Shown piece after piece: positions 11,209 to 22,481 of a stretch of DNA of 64,000 nucleotides; position 1 is the stretch's first letter, and each line of letters starts with the position of its first letter. The notes beneath the pieces are model-generated. The model was not told where the DNA came from. It searched no databases and was given only the letters and a program-made list of their open reading frames with translations. The stretch covers positions 1,638,480 through 1,702,479 of the forward strand of contig MEHQ01000128.1 of assembly GCA_008828725.1 (NCBI GenBank). The letters are read 5' to 3'. The stretch is from Saccharina japonica. Lineage: Eukaryota; Sar; Phaeophyceae; Laminariales; Laminariaceae. The position numbers and the translations under genes are program-made.

Positions 11209-14169
11209 TAGATTAATTGCAACATTGGACGGTAGAAACGAAGCACCTCTTCCTGCCGCGGGTTGGTGAAATTTTCAGCGTAGGCTGCTCTGCCGACTTT
11301 ACGTGGACAACCTCAAACAAATTGTTGGCGGCAGAGCCTCAATGGACGTGATGGCAGACATCCATGCGGCTACTGTCGACAGGGATGACAGGGGTGCTCG
11401 CCAAATATATCACCCCCGTATTAGCGTCCTTCAAAGCAGCTCATCCAACCCGGTGATCTTGAAAAACAATTCTGCACAATCCATGATGGGCGGTATCCTT
11501 CGTGTTCCCGAGTTCAGCTGATATCTCCCCTACTAGGTGCTTGATGAGGAGCGACATCGCATTAGTTTAAAGTAAAGCATCGCGATACATTGAGGATACA
11601 AAAATCAACCTGAAAAACAAAACTATACCGATTTAAAACCCAATATAGAACAATATCTACCTAAATCCGTTTGGCGCAGTTCTTTCAAACCATTTGCAAT
11701 GCGTGAACTACCGCCGCCTCTTTCATGACCGCCCCCTTCCTGTCTGTAGCGTCGTCGCGGCTCGGGTACCACTTGCCCTCCTGGTGAAACCAGTCGTCAC
11801 TCTTCAGGCAATATCTCGACGTCAACAGAGGTAGGTTGCCCTTTCGAACGAATAGCGGCGGAAATGGGTGATGCACAATTTTCCATGCATTCCATATAGT
11901 GTGCAAACCCTTAACGTAAGTGAAAATCCACTCCATATGCCACTAACCGGGAGCACGATATTACTCGATGACGACCCAACGTGATACCACACAACATTGT
12001 GAATACAGACATTCATCGACCATACTTTCCGCCTTGTGTCTCACCCAGGTTCTTCTTAATTCGCTTGGTTTTCTACTCTGCATTCTCGCAGTGTCGTGTT
12101 ATCACGCAAAAGCAATTGACACCTGACAAAATAGGGGTTTTCCTGTTCGGCATGCGACACCGGTGATCCTCAACATCAACAAAAAAAAACTTCAGAATCT
12201 AATACGGGAAAAGGGATGAATTGTATTAATGAACTAATGACTTGAGCTAGAGTGTGGAATAATTAGTTTCGCACAAGAGGGACACTATACGCAAACCTTT
12301 GATTAATCCATACCCATTCAAGACACTCACCATTTTGCACCTACGAGGGACGCGATATCGTACACGTGCGAACTTCGCCAAGCGTCTCTGCTCATTATTG
12401 GTTGAGCTTACGAGCTCAACGTAGGGTTGTCTCCGTTATAACCAATAATTTCGCCTTTTGATCCGGCAGCATGTACTGATATCATTCAGCCGTTCTGCTA
12501 TACCACATCCCATTCAATATATCCACGCCCCGGGCATTCTGGCACTGCAGTGCACCTACAAGACAGCTTCAGCCCCATAACCTATGACACGTTTGACGCG
12601 TGCCAAAACAAAACTCACAAGACTGCAAACCCGCATTCTCTCAACTCAAGTCGAACCTCATCGGGTCCAACGTCAATCAAATCAAAACCGGATTAATCGG
12701 CGAGCAAGACGCTAAGAAGCAAGCCACACATTTCTGGCACGAGTGTGTTCCTTTTCGCTCTGGTCGTTCCTTGTCTCTCTCAATATTTATTCTCCGGGGT
12801 CAACGTCTCACGCCTCGCCGTCTTGCAGATTTGGTGCTTCAGCAGTCTACACGGCAGGCTCTGCAAGCATGCCGTCTGCGTCGCCCTCACTGTTTCCACC
12901 TCCCCGCCTGCTCCTTGTCTACTAGCAATTCAAACCTGCACATGGTGTAAACACTTATCGTTCTCTCTAGACACTACAACACCCCTGGCAGCAACCTTGA
13001 GCCCGCGAGTGTACCACCAACGTTTTAACATATGCATTGCTGGAATCACATATACATACGCCGTCTGACAACGTTAACGGCAGTACAGCCTTGCCAAAAG
13101 AAGGAAAACGAGAGTGTTTTGCAGGATACATATAAATACACATGCATGTGCAGAACAAACGTATTCGCGCAGTCCAGACGTACATAAGGCGCAGGACCGG
13201 TATTAAGAGTACCACGGGATCCTGCCATACATGATTCGTTCCGACAAAACACGCATGCCCCTCAAATCCACGATTTGCACCAACATCATCCCGGATCCCT
13301 GACATGGATGCATCGTGTCCTTATTTGGCGATGCGTTCTGCGTCTTGGGACTTCAGCTACTTAACAGAAAAACAAAGAAATAACCTGGCGATTGCAGCGA
13401 CAGTCACCATGTGGTTGGGGGTCACACAAATCGGTGTCCGAGGTTCAATGGGCGGAAGCGTAAGGCACGCCGGCAACACGGCGCTATCCTTACGGCTGGG
13501 TGCTGATGCTGCTTCTAGACTGTTGCAACCACGGAAATCGTTGTATACTGCGTCACTGCCTCGGGATCCTTAAGGGGGTAACACGAGAACAAACACGACA
13601 CCACCAGGACCAGCCACCTAGCCTGCACCTGCACCCGGGGACACGCCACTCAGAGCCCTGAAGTGGTCCCTCGCCACAGTAAGTATCTCCAACGTTTTCG
13701 TGGACCCGCATCGACAACTGTAGCACCACAAACAGGATCGCTTAAAAACAAAAAAATGAATGCATCAGATTGCAAACAAAAGGCAAGACCATGCGTCCAT
13801 GAGAGGTCGCGTGGATTCGCCAGCAGGCGGGCGAGTAATAACACATCAACCGGCAAGACAAACGAACACAAGTGGACGGGGAAGTCCGACCGTCCCGCAT
13901 CAGTGACGTCATACGGCTACGGGAAGGCAAACATCAACGCCGGTTATGGCCACAACAAGGTTTTGTGTTTTGGGAAGGGCGCACGCCCTCCCCAAGTGCC
14001 CACCACTACAATGTAGGCTCCCGGCAAACAGTGTATACCCCGTACGATCGGCTTAGAGGCTTTTAACCGCCCCTGTGACGCTCTCATTTCTTTCTATTAA
14101 ACAAAGTCGACGCATGGACGAAGCCCTACTTGCACCCGGGTGTTGAGCAGTCGAGTCTATCCCTGCTCC

Positions 14170-15177
14170 TCACGGTGTACCAGGCTTCACCGACTTAACT
14201 CTCAGAGCGTTTTGGAACGGATTAGTGTTCTTAACCATGTCTTCTCCGGTTAGTCTCGATGCATAGCATAGTGTAATTGCCTCCGCTACAACCGTAGCAA
14301 TCATTACAACATGTCCTGCTACAAACACACCCGCTAAAATACATTGACTCTCACTGGATTCTTGCGATGCGTCGACTTTCAACAAAAGAACGTCAAACAT
14401 GCTGAACAATATGAGTACATGTCCAAACCTCGATAGCCACGTGTCTGATACAGATTTGTAGGGCGACAGTACCTCGGACACCACGAGGAAGAAAAAAGAA
14501 TTAATTATCGTAATCGCGATTTGAGCGGTGTCATTCGGGTATATAAATACGACGACCCCCGTCAACACGATACGCCTTGCGCACTCAACAACCTCATAGT
14601 AGAAATAGCGCGGCCGATACGGTGCCCACAAGCTATCTATTGACTGAGCTGCCGCTTTGTTTGCTCCCAAATCAGACAAGACCTCACGATGGCGATACAA
14701 CAGGACGCTGAACAACAGGGGGATGCCCACGGGATAGACAGCGATCATTAACCCGGCATATACTTGGAGGGCTTTATGCTTTGCGTCCGTGCACAGAATT
14801 CGGTAATCCGCTCGGAGATACAGTTCGCCGTCGTCAAGGAAATCGCACGCAAACATTCGAAACACAGTCGACGACACCGACGAATACACCAGAAACAACA
14901 AAAAGAGTACAGCAGACAAGTGTTTGTTGCGAATCTTCTCCAGTACAGCATCGCCAGCCGTAGCATTCCTGCGCAGAGCTATTGCGTACGTCATCGCCAG
15001 CCACCCGAGTATCGTCAACGGCCAGATGGTGGCGGCGATAAGCCGGTCGTGGAAGTCAATGCCCGACCACAGACATCCGACGGACAATACCAACCCGATG
15101 TCTAGATTAATGAAGCTGAGGCTTCTCAGGAAGGTCTGATACACACCGGGGTAAGTGATATTGGCCACAGAAGCAAA
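14170..15177 (-). CDS. Gene 2 exon E: polytopic membrane C-terminus
   Basis: Acceptor CGCGCAG precedes FASVANITYPGVYQTF. The 335 codons show the same hydrophobic segments as gene 1 exon E and the conserved LRADYRILCTDAKH and YPVGIPLL stretches. The C-terminal tail after LTGEDMVKNTNPF is shorter than in gene 1 and differs from it. Confidence 0.88.
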   Translation of the reverse strand, partial: FASVANITYPGVYQTFLRSLSFINLDIGLVLSVGCLWSGIDFHDRLIAATIWPLTILGWLAMTYAIALRRNATAGDAVLEKIRNKHLSAVLFLLFLVYSSVSSTVFRMFACDFLDDGELYLRADYRILCTDAKHKALQVYAGLMIAVYPVGIPLLFSVLLYRHREVLSDLGANKAAAQSIDSLWAPYRPRYFYYEVVECARRIVLTGVVVFIYPNDTAQIAITIINSFFFLVVSEVLSPYKSVSDTWLSRFGHVLILFSMFDVLLLKVDASQESSESQCILAGVFVAGHVVMIATVVAEAITLCYASRLTGEDMVKNTNPFQNALRVKSVKPGTP

Positions 15178-18100
15178 CTGCGCGGATAAAAACACATCAT
15201 ACGTGGGTTGTCGCATTCAGCTTAGACGAGCAAGCACGGGAGGCGAATCCATCATGTACGCATGTGTCATTGGTTCATCGGTTCGGGGTAGCAGCAGGTT
15301 CAATAGTAAACGGCGCCGGCGTTCTTTGAGCGAGTCGCGACTCATAAGCGAGGTTCTACAACAAAAAACATCGACCAAACAATAAACAATGACAGGTACG
15401 GCACAAGAGTTATCTTCAACTTCACGTGTTGGCGCTTCCCTTCAAGTTCACAATGCCAGTTGCATTGCATATCTTGGTAACACTATCCTAACAACTACAA
15501 CGAAGAACTTGCCTGGGTCAAAATCTGCCAAACCACGATGACGCTTTTCAAGGCCTGAAGCTGGGCTTTCCGTGTTATGATGTGGTAAATGCTGGCGCGG
15601 TCCCGTTCTTCGAAGTTTGTTGACACTAAGTACGCTGAGAAGGCCGCTATCGCACAGACAGATACAACCCCAGCGATAACGACTACGGCCACCAATCCCC
15701 GGCGTCGTGATTGCGAGCATCGCGTACATGTCGTAGACAGAGACGAAGAGTATCCGCGTTGGCACACAGAGCAATCTGCACCAGGCACGCACACAGGAGA
15801 AGGGGTGGTCGGGGGTTTGAAAAGGGATTACAGCGGGGTTCCACAAACGTGCGGGACCCTACTTAAGCTCAGTAAAAGTCTCTTGCGACGACTTAATACC
15901 ACGCGAATGCGACTACAGGACTCATGTCGGACCTGTCTCGTACCTCCGTGGCCGCCTCGTTATGAAAGCTTCATGCTTCTACAGAAACAAGTACGCGGTG
16001 CAGAACCGCAGCAACTACTGTAGGTGTCGTAGAGAAAGGATTGTGGGCCATTCTCCTACTATTACGCGGAGGCATATTAATCAGAACACACGATAGGCCC
16101 AAACATCAACTGTCCGGTTTACGTTCAAGCACGATATGTGACTATGCTTCCTCAACAACGCCATGTTCACTGCGTGTACGGGTATAGTGGTACTGTAAAC
16201 ATTCGGGCTGCCGCTCATGAGTACATGCCTTGCATGCGTGTTTTGCAACAGAGCGCTGTAAATACAGCAGTGCAGACCGTGTGACATTGTACAGGAACAG
16301 ACACGTCAATTATAATCGAATCAAACCAACGCACCAAATATCTCCAATGGTGCCGCTCTACAGGCGCGTATCGCTCAGGGGTCTTGACTACGGGTGAGCA
16401 CCGGAAAATAAGCCTAAACAACCCAAAAATTAAAGTTGTCAGTCCCAGGCATAAATTACCGGTATAACCGGATATAACCGGCTGGGTATAACCTGGTTTA
16501 CCGATGACCGGCTCAACTGTTTCTTGCGGTGAAACGTCTCTACATGATTGAAACCGCCAGGCATACCATTCTCGATTTTATCGTCCTTCCGGTTCACTCA
16601 TGGACTATATATACTCCTTCCCGCACAGCGTTGCATGTAATAGCTGATCGTAGTTTATATGAACGTACGCGGCGATGTTGGAACTTGAGCAATGGAAGCA
16701 GTACAGTAGTACGGCAACAACATCATTGCTAAGGTGGCACCATGACGCGGATGAGCTACTTGCGTAAACGCAACAATCTCTCGAATCTTGAGTCGTCTTA
16801 AGACACTGTTTCTGCTGCGGGACTATTTACACAACAATATGATGGCATGGGTTACGAGACATGAGCCATACGACGAATCCATTGGCCATACCCCTACAGC
16901 AGCATGCATGTGTTAAGGGCTTCGCGTGGGACACGCAGCAAGGAGCATCTCCTGAAAAACGTATGTACAAATTATACTGTCTAACCCCCGTGTTGCACAG
17001 CATCCTCCGTTCGGGCTACTACCGACCGTTCATGAGCATGGCATGATACCATACGGCGATACCGGAATACGAACCCTCGGTCGGCCCCAAACGTTTTAGA
17101 AAGAACAGTGGCCAAAATCGGGTATACCCGGTAGATTTGTGGACAAAACAGGGGACCATAGTATTCTAGTGATCACAATAACCCCAGGGCGCCATCTCAT
17201 TGGTCAGCGCCGGCCACCACCCGACGCTGGCCACATTCCTACCGTTTTTTTGTTTTGGGTTTTTCCATCCCATTTATCATCTTCGTACTTCCGTCTTCCT
17301 CCCTCCCTAGTCGTAACTCAGATCCGGGGTCACAAAGTACGCTCCTCTCCCTCCTCCCCCACTACGGTTCTTGCCTTGGTTTTTATCGCGCAGAGGGTTC
17401 AGCCTTCCCAACGCTCGTCGATTTTCATCGAATTTTGCTATCTCACGCTCTCGCGCTTTCCGCTGTTCAAGATTTTTTTGCAAGAGAAAGTCCCTACGAG
17501 CATACACTCGGCGGGGCTCGAACTCGCGATCTCGACGCTAACAGGCTTCGTGGTTACCTGCTAGCCCACCGGGGCGACCGGCTCCGGCATTCGACTACTC
17601 AACCCCGAAGAGGTACTCGATTCGTAGACCGACCTACCCGAAAATGGCCGGGTTATTCGACCACAACGGCCCAATGGCCCACCACGCACCAGCCGACGTG
17701 TCGACGTATCCAGCGAGCCCCAACCAAGTTCTGCCGTGTTCCAGGTTCTTGTGAGATGGCTGGTACTACTGCTGCTGTACTCGTACCGCTGTGCTGTGAT
17801 GAGGTGGCTTTTGGTTCGGAAAAATAGAGAGAGCGCTGTCAATCAGCACTATAGAACTACTAGTGCTGTGCCTAAGTGGCCGGTAGCTTGTGGTTCAGAG
17901 AGGAGGGAGAGAGACAGCGATATTGGTTGGGTGGGAAAGGGAGCGAATAAACTGCGAAAACTGCTGGGCCGTGATGAGGTGGTTTTTGGTTGGGAGAGGG
18001 AGAGAGCGCGCTGTGAACCAAACACTACTGCTCTAAACCATCTACTACTGTTGTGCGGTGGTAAGGTGGCTTTTGGTTGGGAGGGAGAGGCAGCGCGAAT

Positions 18101-21100
18101 CAATCAAACCGCAATCGTGGATATCTACCAAGCAGATGGTCCCGTCGGTAACAGGTTATACCTTGGGTGAGCTTGGCTGGTGCGTCGGCTTGTGCGTGGT
18201 GGGCCGTTGGGCCGTTGTGGTCGAACAGACCGGCCATTTTCGGGTATGTTGGTTTACGAATCGGGTACCTCCTGCGGGTTGAGTAGCCAAAAGCGGGTAT
18301 ACCCGGTGGGAATGTGGCCAGCGTCGGGTGGTTACCGGCGCTGACCAATGAGATGGCGCCTTGGGGTCGTTGTGGTCACTAAAATTCTAAAATACAATAT
18401 GGTACACTGTTTTGTCCACAAACCCACCGGGTATACCCGATTTTTGCCACTGCTCTTTTAGAAACGTACCAAGAGGCTGGTAATTCGCCGTGAAACGGAA
18501 AACCCCATTTGTTCATCACGCAGGGTGTACCGAAGGGTAGAGTTTTGCTCGACAACATTTACCGCTCGATATATATCGAACAAAGTAGCGTAGCCAACTG
18601 GTTAGAGGATAATATAGCACTCGACACCTCACCACCGACAGTAAACGACCGCTCAAGGTGTACCCAGTTACCAAAAGCCACCGGCGTCACTGCGGTGAAA
18701 CGCTTTGTCTCCACTACCGAAACTTTACTACTGCTGTGCGAATATTTGTTTCATGATTCCTTGTTATTGACGAGGCGAAATTCCTGCCGTAGCCGTGAAC
18801 TTGGTGTATTTACAATATAATTTTTGCATGTGAATACTAACGGGACGGCGTACAGTCTTATAGCCATTTTTTTTTTATGTTTTCGGTTGTCGCGATTCTG
18901 GCGGTCAAACGAGCCAGCCGGCTTAATGGCCGGTTATACCGCTACTCGGTCAACCGATGAAACCCAGACAACACCAGTTTCGGGTTATTCGAATTGATAA
19001 GCGTCACTAAGGACGCCTGGTGGGTTTCCAGTTACCGGCGATCGACATATTATTTGTCAAACGGTGCAAATCTCTATCAAAAGTCTTGATGATTGTGATA
19101 AGTCTGTTACGACTGTGCCTGAGTAGCTCTCATCTGCGAAATGCAGCCCCTGCCACACGTTATTGAGGGTAGCTTGTATTACCCATCTTATTTATTTGTA
19201 TACGTCCCGGTTGAGTGCCATACCACCCTCAACCGGATGAGGGCGGAGTCCTACTCAATTGTGAACGTTGTCGTCGAACCACCTCACTTAGGGGGGGTCT
19301 CAACTGCACTATACAAGCTCGAACGTGTATCGAGCACTAAAACATGTATTCTATGTTCACCGCTCACTCACATGGTCCCATGTACCCGTCGTCGCAGAAA
19401 GACTCCTTCCCGGTCTGCCCGCCAAGACACGAACCGGCGTTGTAGCACGCGAGGATGGTTGAACTTTCGTTGGTTGCCCGCCAGAAGCCGCGATCAACAC
19501 TCAGAGTCGCCAGTGTAGTACCACGTTCGTCAGCTTTGGTGTGTTCGAGTTCATTCACGCAAATTGGCTCGACGTTTCTGCCAATAATCGAACATCTTTG
19601 GCACTCGTCCCACGAAGGACATCCAAGGCATACGCTGTCATACCGTGCTGTGGTGGAGTGCTGCGAAAACAATTCCACGGACGGGAGTAAAACTCACGTT
19701 AGTGCCGAAACGTTTGTCATACGTCACTCGGCAATTCAACCACCGGATAAAACAGTTTACAACAAGCCTCGCTTGCCTATGGGTTCTAAAACAATCGATA
19801 TATAGGCATGTACAAGTCAAAGACCGAATGGGAGCGCTAACAAGTACAATATATATGCCGTCGATAAACGGAGAAGTCACGGGAGGGCAAGAGCGGCAAC
19901 CCGAACGCTCGCCACGACCGCAACTGCTTCACCGTGACAATGAGGGTGATTACTCGTTTCACACGACGCACAAGGTCCTTGAAGGCGTGTTAGAATTGCG
20001 TACGATGTACGTGGTGACAGAAAGGCCGTGATCAACGCTATAGGTCTGACGTAAAGTTGCTTAAGGTTTGCACACCTGAACGTTCTCTTGCATAAATTGC
20101 CCTCCTTCGCAGAAAAATGCATTCCCGTGGAATGAAGAGTCTTGTATTTCAACTGATCCGATGGCAGCGACCGCAAGTCCGCGTTTCGACGCCATGTTGA
20201 ACGTAAAGGAACAATTCCAGACGGTTGTTTTGCCCCCGAGGTTTAGGGCGCCGCCCACGTCTGGTATTCAAACAAAGATCAGGTGTCGAACAAGGGCACA
20301 AGTTACTATAAATAGTGCTGGTAGCATACCGTGAAAACCAAACACTACTGAGATTCAAACCGGGTTACTTCAACATACACAAACCATGAACTCGTGAGTT
20401 TTCTACTGTAGTAATTTCTTGCCGAGTGTGGCCCACCTGCGGTGTTGCCGTCGAAATGCGTGGAAACAAACACCTCCTGTCCGAACGCAGTGTCTACCGC
20501 TCCTCCTCGATCGATGGCTTCGTTGCTGATGAACTGGCACCCATGGAATAGCGTTGGGAACCCCCCATTTTCGTTGTAGGTTCCAGTACCATACATTGCA
20601 ATCGCACCTCCGACGCTAGCAGTGTTTGACACGAAAACAACCCCTTCGTAGTACTGACCGTTAGGATTCGCAGCTGAATAAATCGCCCCCCCCTTTGAGA
20701 AAGCAGAGTTATTAATAAACGTCGTTTCGCTGTAAATGCTAACAATCGGGCCACCGTCCGACTGAAATCCATATATGTTTATAGCTCCACCGTTTCCTGT
20801 TTTAGCAGTGTTGCTACTGAATGTAGTCGTACCTTGGCAGACTATATTGGAAACAAAGCCGGCATAAATTGCGCCTCCATTCAAAGGTGCTATGTTGTCG
20901 GAAAACTCGGTGGTTCCCGTCCAGGAAACGTTCGAATCAGACACAAACATCGCGCCGCCTCTGTCGCCGATGTTGTTTTCGAACGTTGTTACACCAGACC
21001 AAGAACCGATAGATTGAACAACAACAGCTACACCGCCTCCTGCCCCCCAGGCAGTGTTTTGTGTGAAAGTTGTAGTGCCACTCCAAACGGCAACCGAGTG

Positions 21101-22481
21101 TTGGTACACAAACACCGCACCGCCGAAAAACCGATGGGCATGGTTGGTTTCGAAGGTTGTATTGCCTGTCCAAGACACACTCGAATACCTAAAGCTTGCC
21201 CCGCCACCAACGAAATCGGCCCTGTTGTTGATGAAAACTGTCTCGCCTTCCCACGATACTGTTGACGTCCAGTTCGCCATGATCGCACCTCCTTCATACG
21301 CGACGTTATCGTGGAAGTTCGTGAAACCCTTCAAACAAACGTCCGAGTAATTCCGAACGTATAATGCACCTCCTAAATATGCAGCCTTGTTGTCGACGAA
21401 GACTGTCTCACCGTCCCAAGAAACTGACGAGAAAGTTTCTATCATGACTGCGCCTCCACTCTCAAAAGCACTGTTGTTGCTAAATCTGGTAATGCCCCCA
21501 TCCCAAACGACGGATGACAGGTACGCGTATATCGCGCCGCCATAATAAGCGGCGTTTCCCTTCAAACTCGAGTTGCTACTAGAAACTTCAATCGACGACT
21601 CGTTTGCAAATATCGCGCCTCCCCAAACACCCGCCGAGTTGTTGCTAAATACCGTCTTGCCACACCAAGAAACCAAGGGCGAACGTACAACCGCGAGCGC
21701 CCCTCCGGCGTAAAACGCGTTGTTGTTGCTGAACGTGGTCTCATCACATGTCCACACGACCGTCGACAAGTCTGCGTGTATAGCTCCCCCAACCCGAGCA
21801 GTATTGTCCAAGAATGACGTCTTACCCGTCCAAGACGTTTCCGATGACTGGGTACTCGAAATTGCGCCTCCATTGTAATGGGCGGAGTTATTGGAGAAAA
21901 CCATCGCGCTACCCCACGAGATAGAGGACGACCCCTCTGTCATGATAGCACCTCCGCTAACGGCGTTGTTCTCTAGGAAAAGGGTATCATCGTCGCCCCA
22001 AAACACAATACTAGACTGATTTGCGTATATCGCGCCTCCGTAGTTTGCTGTGTTTGACGCAAACGTCATGTTGCCGCTGAATGAAACACTGGCCTGACCC
22101 AGAGCGAGGACTGCCCCACCGAAATCCGCGTCGCCATTGGCCAGAACCATATCCACTAAATTCAATGAAGATGCACCATCAACCGCAAACAGTTGGGTGA
22201 TATGATTCCCATCGGCAGTTGCATCGGCTGAGGCTCCAGCAATGTTGAGCGACGTGCCTTGCGTTATATACATAGTATGAGGAACAACCACCTCTCCATA
22301 CCAGTTTACGCTGAATGAGCCGTTCGAGCATTGCAGCACACTCGCGAGAATAGCTGCGTCAGTAGTATTTGCAACGGTCCGCTCTTGAGATTCGGGCTGG
22401 CAACGTGGAAGTTCTTGGGTCCAAGCGAACCCTGGAACCAGGCTTAAGAATGCAGCCGTCAGCAGGCCCGTCAAGAGAAAC
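14170..22481 (-). CDS. Gene 2: paralogue of gene 1, Pmp-like beta-helix membrane protein
   Basis: On the minus strand the exons are 22481-20437, 20260-20076, 19660-19372, 15775-15513 and 15177-14170 (stop). They join in frame into about 1,262 residues. The layout matches gene 1: a hydrophobic leader ending AWTQELPRC, about 22 coils, the Cys-rich module with GYMGPYCSVC, and seven or eight membrane segments. Splice phases (1, 0, 1, 0) are identical and exon D has the same length. Introns differ greatly in size: 176, 415, 3,596 and 335 bp here against 1,022, 1,800, 1,193 and 547 bp in gene 1. The gene is convergent with gene 1, with stops 4.4 kb apart. No in-frame ATG occurs between an upstream TGA and the leader, so either the ATG lies in an unseen upstream exon or the start is lost. 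The coding exons carry no internal stops. Confidence 0.85.
15513..15775 (-). CDS. Gene 2 exon D: end of Cys module and first membrane segment
   Basis: The acceptor is GGTGCAG|AT after a long pyrimidine-rich tract. It encodes YCSVCQRGYSSSLSTTCTRC, a hydrophobic segment around GLVAVVVIAGVVSVCAIAAF, and KSVIVVWQILTQ. It ends at CAG|GCAAGT, a GC donor with otherwise perfect consensus, matching gene 1. Intron C-D before it is 3.6 kb and filled with repeats. Confidence 0.83.
17103..18455. mobile_element. Mutator-type TIR element in gene 2 intron C-D
   Basis: Ends GAACAGTGGCCAAAATCGGG and (reversed) GAGCAGTGGCAAAAATCGGG are flanked by the perfect 9-bp repeat TTTTAGAAA at 17094-17102 and 18456-18464. 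Inverted arms extend about 270 bp each (TATACCCGG..., GCGCCATCTCATTGGTCAGC, and the 17583-17715 / 18165-18290 pair). The left arm is split by a SINE at 17244-17575. The middle has three loose repeats of GGTGGCTTTTGGTT plus a purine-rich run. No transposase is seen. The 9-bp duplication suits the Mutator superfamily, but TIR-only assignment is tentative. Confidence 0.75.
17244..17575 (-). mobile_element. tRNA-derived SINE copy S1
   Basis: Read on the minus strand it begins GCCCCGGTGGGCTAGCAGGT (box A-like TGGGCTAGCAGG), has GAGTTCGAGCCCC (box B-like), then a body with GCGAGAGCGTGAG, AAATTCGATGAAAATCGACG, AAGAACCGTAGTGG and CCGGATCTGAGTTACGAC, and ends with GATGGGAT...AAAA. The same unit occurs three more times in the window. 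It is inserted in one arm of the TIR element. Confidence 0.75.
19372..19660 (-). CDS. Gene 2 exon C: Cys-rich module
   Basis: The acceptor is TTCGCAG. The exon encodes TARYDSVCLGCPSWDECQRC, then GFWRATNESSTILACYNAGS and CLGGQTGKESFCDDGYMGP, and ends CAT|GTGAGT. Cysteines match gene 1 exon C one for one. It is 289 nt, one codon shorter than in gene 1. Confidence 0.85.
20076..20260 (-). CDS. Gene 2 exon B: last beta-helix coils
   Basis: The acceptor TACCAG precedes it. The split Asp codon gives DVGGALNLGGKTT, followed by KRGLAVAAIGSVEIQDSSF. It ends at TTCAG|GTGTGC in phase 0. Similarity to gene 1 exon B is clear along nearly the whole exon. Confidence 0.82.
20437..22481 (-). CDS. Gene 2 exon A: signal-like start and beta-helix coils
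   Basis: The first base follows CCAG (acceptor aligned with gene 1). It encodes the leader FLLTGLLTAAFLSLVPGFAW, the opening turns (TSLNIAGASADATADG) and the main coil array with FxxN and GGA(I/V/L). It ends GCAG|GTGGGC in phase 1. It has about two coils fewer than gene 1. Some coils have replaced the usual W, for example the VCLKGFTNFHDN coil. Confidence 0.85.

Larger units (their letters stand above)
9788..14169. other. Convergent intergenic region between genes 1 and 2
   Basis: Both genes end into this 4.4 kb. Reading frames are short and show no recognisable motif. The only clear structures are the MITE at 10953-11208 with its nested 86-bp element. An imperfect inverted pair around ATTATTGGTT lies at about 12393-12450. 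Polyadenylation sites could not be placed with confidence. Confidence 0.5.
16440..18965. repeat. Possible older outer element around the Mutator-like element
   Basis: CCGGTATAACCGG...ACCGGCTGG near 16460 has an inverted counterpart near 18915-18945 (GCGGTATAACCGG...GCCGGCTGG in reverse). This may be the remnant ends of an older TIR element into which the 17103-18455 element jumped. No target duplication was seen. Confidence 0.25.

Noticed and set aside
17139-17842. Frames over SINE S1 and the Mutator-type arm as genes
   Set aside because: The same peptide pieces recur at each SINE copy; they are shadows of the repeat.
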